From Branchiostoma floridae (taxonomy: Eukaryota > Chordata > Leptocardii > Amphioxiformes > Branchiostomatidae): a stretch of 64,000 nt of DNA. A program made the translations under genes and the position numbers. Shown here one piece after another: positions 60,695 to 64,000 of the stretch. The DNA lies in assembly GCF_000003815.2 (NCBI RefSeq), contig NC_049982.1:21935767-21999766 (forward strand), given 5' to 3'. The notes beneath the pieces were generated by a model that saw only the letters and a list, made by a program, of their open reading frames with translations, did no database searches and was not told the origin of the DNA. Each line of letters begins with the position of its first letter. Within the stretch, counting starts at the first letter, position 1.

Positions 60695-63600
60695 ATGACG
60701 ACTGTGTCAAAGGAAGTGAGAAGTGTTGAGCGGTACATGAAGGTAAGTTGTGCTTTCCTTGTCGGTCATTTCCCAAAATCGTTAAACCAAAACGTTACTA
60801 GTTGGGAACACGTGGATACCGATTCTCTTTTTCACCCCAGTTACACCCGATCGTTGCATTTATTTTCTTCTTACTTTGTCAACGACTATTCAGAGATTTC
60901 TGACAAGTTGATCCAACTACACCAACTTTCATATATTTCCATAGCTTACCTTTATCAATTCTATAATCAACATGTTTACCTTTTGACTTTCTTTTTCTTA
61001 CCCTTTGCTTTTCCTTGCTCTGTTGTGTTGTGTTTGTGTTCTTGTTCTCATTCCAGCCTGTTCCCTTTCCTACTCTCAGCAGAGTCAGGGAGGAGAAGCA
61101 GCAACCTCCTTTAGCCAGTAAGAAACTGTTTAGTCAGTTGATGCTGCTGTTATAATGATGATGTTGATGTCAGAAGTAGTGTTCACAACGATTCAGAAAA
61201 AGACCAATGGGGAGGGATGACCAAATGCATATATTTCAGCCCACATCAAGACACTTTTTACAGTTACTCAAGTGCTTAAGCAACTTGATAGAATTGGGAA
61301 ACAGATGTTTCAGACAGTATCCCACTGTCAGGCGAATCAGGATTAAAAGCAAAAATCTGAATGGATATGTTACAGATCCTCATCCATTCACTTACAATAA
61401 ACTTTCTGAAACATCTGACCAATTCTAAGTTCTATCCAGTTGCTTGAGTAACAGTTGATGTTACTTTACGTGTCTTACTTTACCTGGATGTCTAACCTTC
61501 ATCAACATGTACTGACTGGTAAGCCAAATCAGTGCAACCTTTGCATATCTATGTTAGTATAAGGATCAGTTGTATCTTGCTCATGGCAACATTTCAACTG
61601 TAGTGTGAAAGGACTTACTTGTAAAATCAGTCTCCATGCTTTCAAATTATCATTCAGGAGGCAAACACAATATAATGGAATTCAGCATTTGAAGTCTGGG
61701 GTAAAAGTAAAGACAACACATTTCAGGAGTGCTTGCAGTGACATTACATCACTCTAACTGTCTCTATCTGTTATTCCAGCAGTCTAAGGAGAAATACTGT
61801 CACAGTCCAGGAGACCCTGTATGCCCTTAACAAGTAAGTAACTAAACATGTAGAAAGAACATATAATGGCACCATGGATGATCTAGTAGTGAAGTGGAAG
61901 GGGTTGCAGTTATTTAGCTGGGGTTTCAAGCCAGTGTAGATCTCACAAATCAATCTGGTCTGATGTAGATTGTTATGTTATATTGAGAAAGTACAAAAGT
62001 CATATTTTTTCAAGCTGAGTTAACTGGTTTGTGGTAAAAGCCAAATTAGGAACAGTACAAATGAAAAGTTAATTAAAGACTTTGAAAAGATCCATGCTTG
62101 GTCAGACCTGGGCACTGTTCATGTATTTTCAGGATAGAAGAACATTCATCTACACAAATATGGAATACTGTGCATATTGCTACTGTTTAACAATATTTTT
62201 ATCACTCTTAATGTTGATTTACTGTCCAATTGCTATTTTCTAATACTAGATGTCCAAGTAATACAGTTTCAGAACAACTTTGCTTGAATTACTGCTTGCA
62301 CTTTATCACATGTAAAAAGTGCTGCATACTTTTCTTTGTCTGTTTACTAGACTCCAGTGATTTGTGGGATACCTATATGGAGTTTCTGTATAAAGTCACA
62401 TGATGCTTTGTATATCAATTCCTGAACACCTGTTATTCTTATTCCAGATTGTTTCTCAAGAAAAAAGAAGACGGATCCCCATTTAACAGGTAAGACTATG
62501 GTATAAGATCAACTCTAAATAGCTTCTGAGGTAAACATTAGAAAGTACTATGTAGTCAAAGGCTGTATTAATGAAGGTTAGACATCCAGTTAACAATATA
62601 CTCACACTGAAGAAATGTGTTAGATTCTACCTGAAACCTCAGACCATTTCCAAAATCATATCCAGTTGCTTGAGAAATTGCTGTTTGATGTAGTCAGGCT
62701 GGCTTCAGACTTGCCTTTCTTCTCATTAGAAAACGGGGACCACATGTACCTTTTAGATTATGTATTGACCCCAAAATACTCGTAAAATATTGTCTTCCTT
62801 GTCATCATTGTTTTTCCATCTCATTTCCTTGTCCTTGGTGCTGAATGAGAACCTGCTGCATGTGTGTATGTGCACATCACATACATGTGTGTGCACGTGC
62901 ACAAGTGTTTTTATGTGTGTCTGTGCGTGTATGTCATAATGTGTGTATATATGTAAGTTTTGATAACATGTATGTATGTTATATATACAGGGCTCGAAAT
63001 ACTGGGTGCATGTGCACCCAGGTGCACCCAAAATTGGAACTGTGCACCCAATTTTTTTAGTGGGTGCACAGGGTGCACCTAAAAATTTTCTTAGGTTTAT
63101 GTATGGAAAGATATCAAGTATACTAGTATACATCATATTCTTGACATCTAAGTGTTAGAAAGATAATAAAAATGTCTGTCATGTTACTTGTTTAAGAATT
63201 TGATAGCTAGTAACTAAGGTCTTTAGGTTTTTTTTTTACATTCTCCTTAAATTTAAGTGGTGCATCCAAAAATGTTTTGGTGCACCCAATTTTTCAAGCT
63301 GGGTGCACCAGTGCACCTGATCCCCAAAAATGAATTTCAAGCCCTGTATATACATTATATGTAACGTTTTGTGTGTGTGTGTGAGCAAGAAAGAGAGAGA
63401 GGGCATTTTCCAGCTTTTGTTCGAAAGCAAATAGACTAATCCTTCCTAATTTACAGGGAGGCTGCAGACCTTCTAGAGTTGGCTCAAGAGTAAGTTAACA
63501 GATCACTTTAATTTCTTATTGCTTTATTAGTCAGAAAATATCCAATACTACAATCGAGTACTTCACTGACATTATATAAAACTAATGTCTAGAGGAAGGT

Positions 63601-64000
63601 TAGAGAGTATGTGTAACACACCAGCTTTGTGAGCATAAAGTGCTAGCTTAACATTAGAGAGAGAGAGAGAAAGAGTGAGGGAGAGAGAGGGGGGGCATGA
63701 AACATAGTATCTCGAGAAACATGTTTTTTTTGTAAAGTCATCGACAGAATTGATTGTTTTGTATTCTCTCAAAAACAGGCAAGCTGAAGCTGCTGAGGAT
63801 GACCTGGTCAGGACGTCCTTCCATAATGCAGAACTGCAGATGCTGCTAACTGATGAGAAGCTGTGAGTCTTTTAGTCTTTAACATTTTCTGCTGATTGAT
63901 TTCTACCACATATTTAGTTCTATTTCTACTGCCTTTTAGAAGTTATCAATAGGCCAGGGACTGGCCCCTTGCTACTCTTTGTCAGGGCTCTTCAAGTTTC
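60695..64000 (+). CDS. Unrecognised coiled-coil protein gene, tandem copy 3 (runs off the window)
   Basis: Exons seen: 60695-60742, 61057-61127, 61780-61833, 62448-62489, 63457-63489, 63779-63862; later exons lie beyond the window. The exon order, sizes and phases match copy 2 (its 42678 exon is 60 nt, here 54). The 84-nt exon at 63779 is identical in sequence to that at 44301 of copy 2. Start MTTVSKEVRSVERYMK. As in the other copies, the strong gtaagaa donor after exon 2 (61118) gives the wrong phase, while the weak GT at 61128 gives the right one. Confidence 0.75.
61261..61452. mobile_element. MITE-like inverted repeat in a copy 3 intron
   Basis: Left arm cagttactcaag...caacttgatagaattggg and right arm ccaattctaagttctatcca then gttgcttgagtaac are inverted partners, with inner arms gaaacagatgtttcaga and ctgaaacatctg. 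Related single arms occur at about 5910, 12625, 42455 and 62655. Confidence 0.6.
62988..63346. mobile_element. Short hAT-like MITE (359 bp)
   Basis: Ends CAGGGCTCGAAAT and ATTTCAAGCCCTG are inverted repeats (one mismatch), with tatata-type sequence on both sides that could hide an 8-bp duplication. The interior repeats the word gggtgca/tgcaccc many times in both orientations. It has no coding capacity and lies in an intron of copy 3. Confidence 0.75.
63655..63696. repeat. (GA)n-type purine microsatellite
   Basis: Runs of gagagaga broken by aaagagtgagg and ggggggg in an intron of copy 3. Confidence 0.9.

Noticed and set aside
62753-63136. 127-codon minus-strand frame
   Set aside because: Runs across a (TG)-rich stretch and the end of a MITE; no protein-like composition.

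Overview
The window is animal nuclear DNA, very probably from an amphioxus (Branchiostoma) or a close chordate relative. The signs are intron-rich genes with ordinary GT-AG splicing, a prominin gene, a chordate-type peptide GPCR, a one-exon leucine-rich-repeat receptor, and a dense load of short DNA transposons. The organism is inferred from overall character and not proven. There are three assembly gaps (6858-6957, 25722-26035, 59084-59304). I see no rRNA, CRISPR array or bacterial-style operon, and no tRNA that I could support by eye.

Layout. (1) 0.6-23.7 kb, + strand: the 3' part of a prominin-like gene. Eighteen consecutive exons between 657 and 9048 keep phase across every junction. A chain of small C-terminal exons (9686, 14383, 16544, 19681, 20302) also keeps phase and ends at a TAG at 20437-20439. 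A 3.2-kb AT-rich 3'UTR with an AATAAA at 23683 probably follows. The introns hold a complete 1.8-kb hAT-like transposon with an 8-bp target duplication, a 91-bp retroposed fragment with a 14-bp target duplication, and a hairpin MITE. (2) 24-30.9 kb: repeat-rich intergenic DNA. It contains a CpG-rich patch, two inverted G/C-tract palindrome arrays about 5 kb apart, and between them a satellite of about 163-bp monomers with higher-order structure. (3) 30.9-32.35 kb, - strand: an intronless rhodopsin-class GPCR with a signal peptide and a cysteine-rich ectodomain. (4) 33.5-64 kb, + strand: three tandem copies of an unrecognised multi-exon coiled-coil gene (copy 1 34.8-38.8 kb, copy 2 41.9-50.9 kb, copy 3 from 60.7 kb past the window edge). 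About 1.25 kb of upstream sequence is duplicated with each. (5) 53.2-54.6 kb, + strand, between copies 2 and 3: a single-exon LRR transmembrane protein. It is followed by a hAT-type element carrying a retrotransposon endonuclease fragment, a mariner-type fold-back element and a 40-bp minisatellite.

How the genes relate. Prominin, the GPCR and the LRR protein are all membrane proteins, but nothing here shows they share a pathway. The coiled-coil family is the most unusual content. Its inner exons are nearly all symmetric (phase 2-2) and often exactly 33 nt (11 residues), so exons can be gained, lost or reordered without a frameshift, and the copies differ in exon order. The long last exon of copy 2 contains near-identical 90-bp coding repeats. 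No function can be assigned to this family from the sequence.
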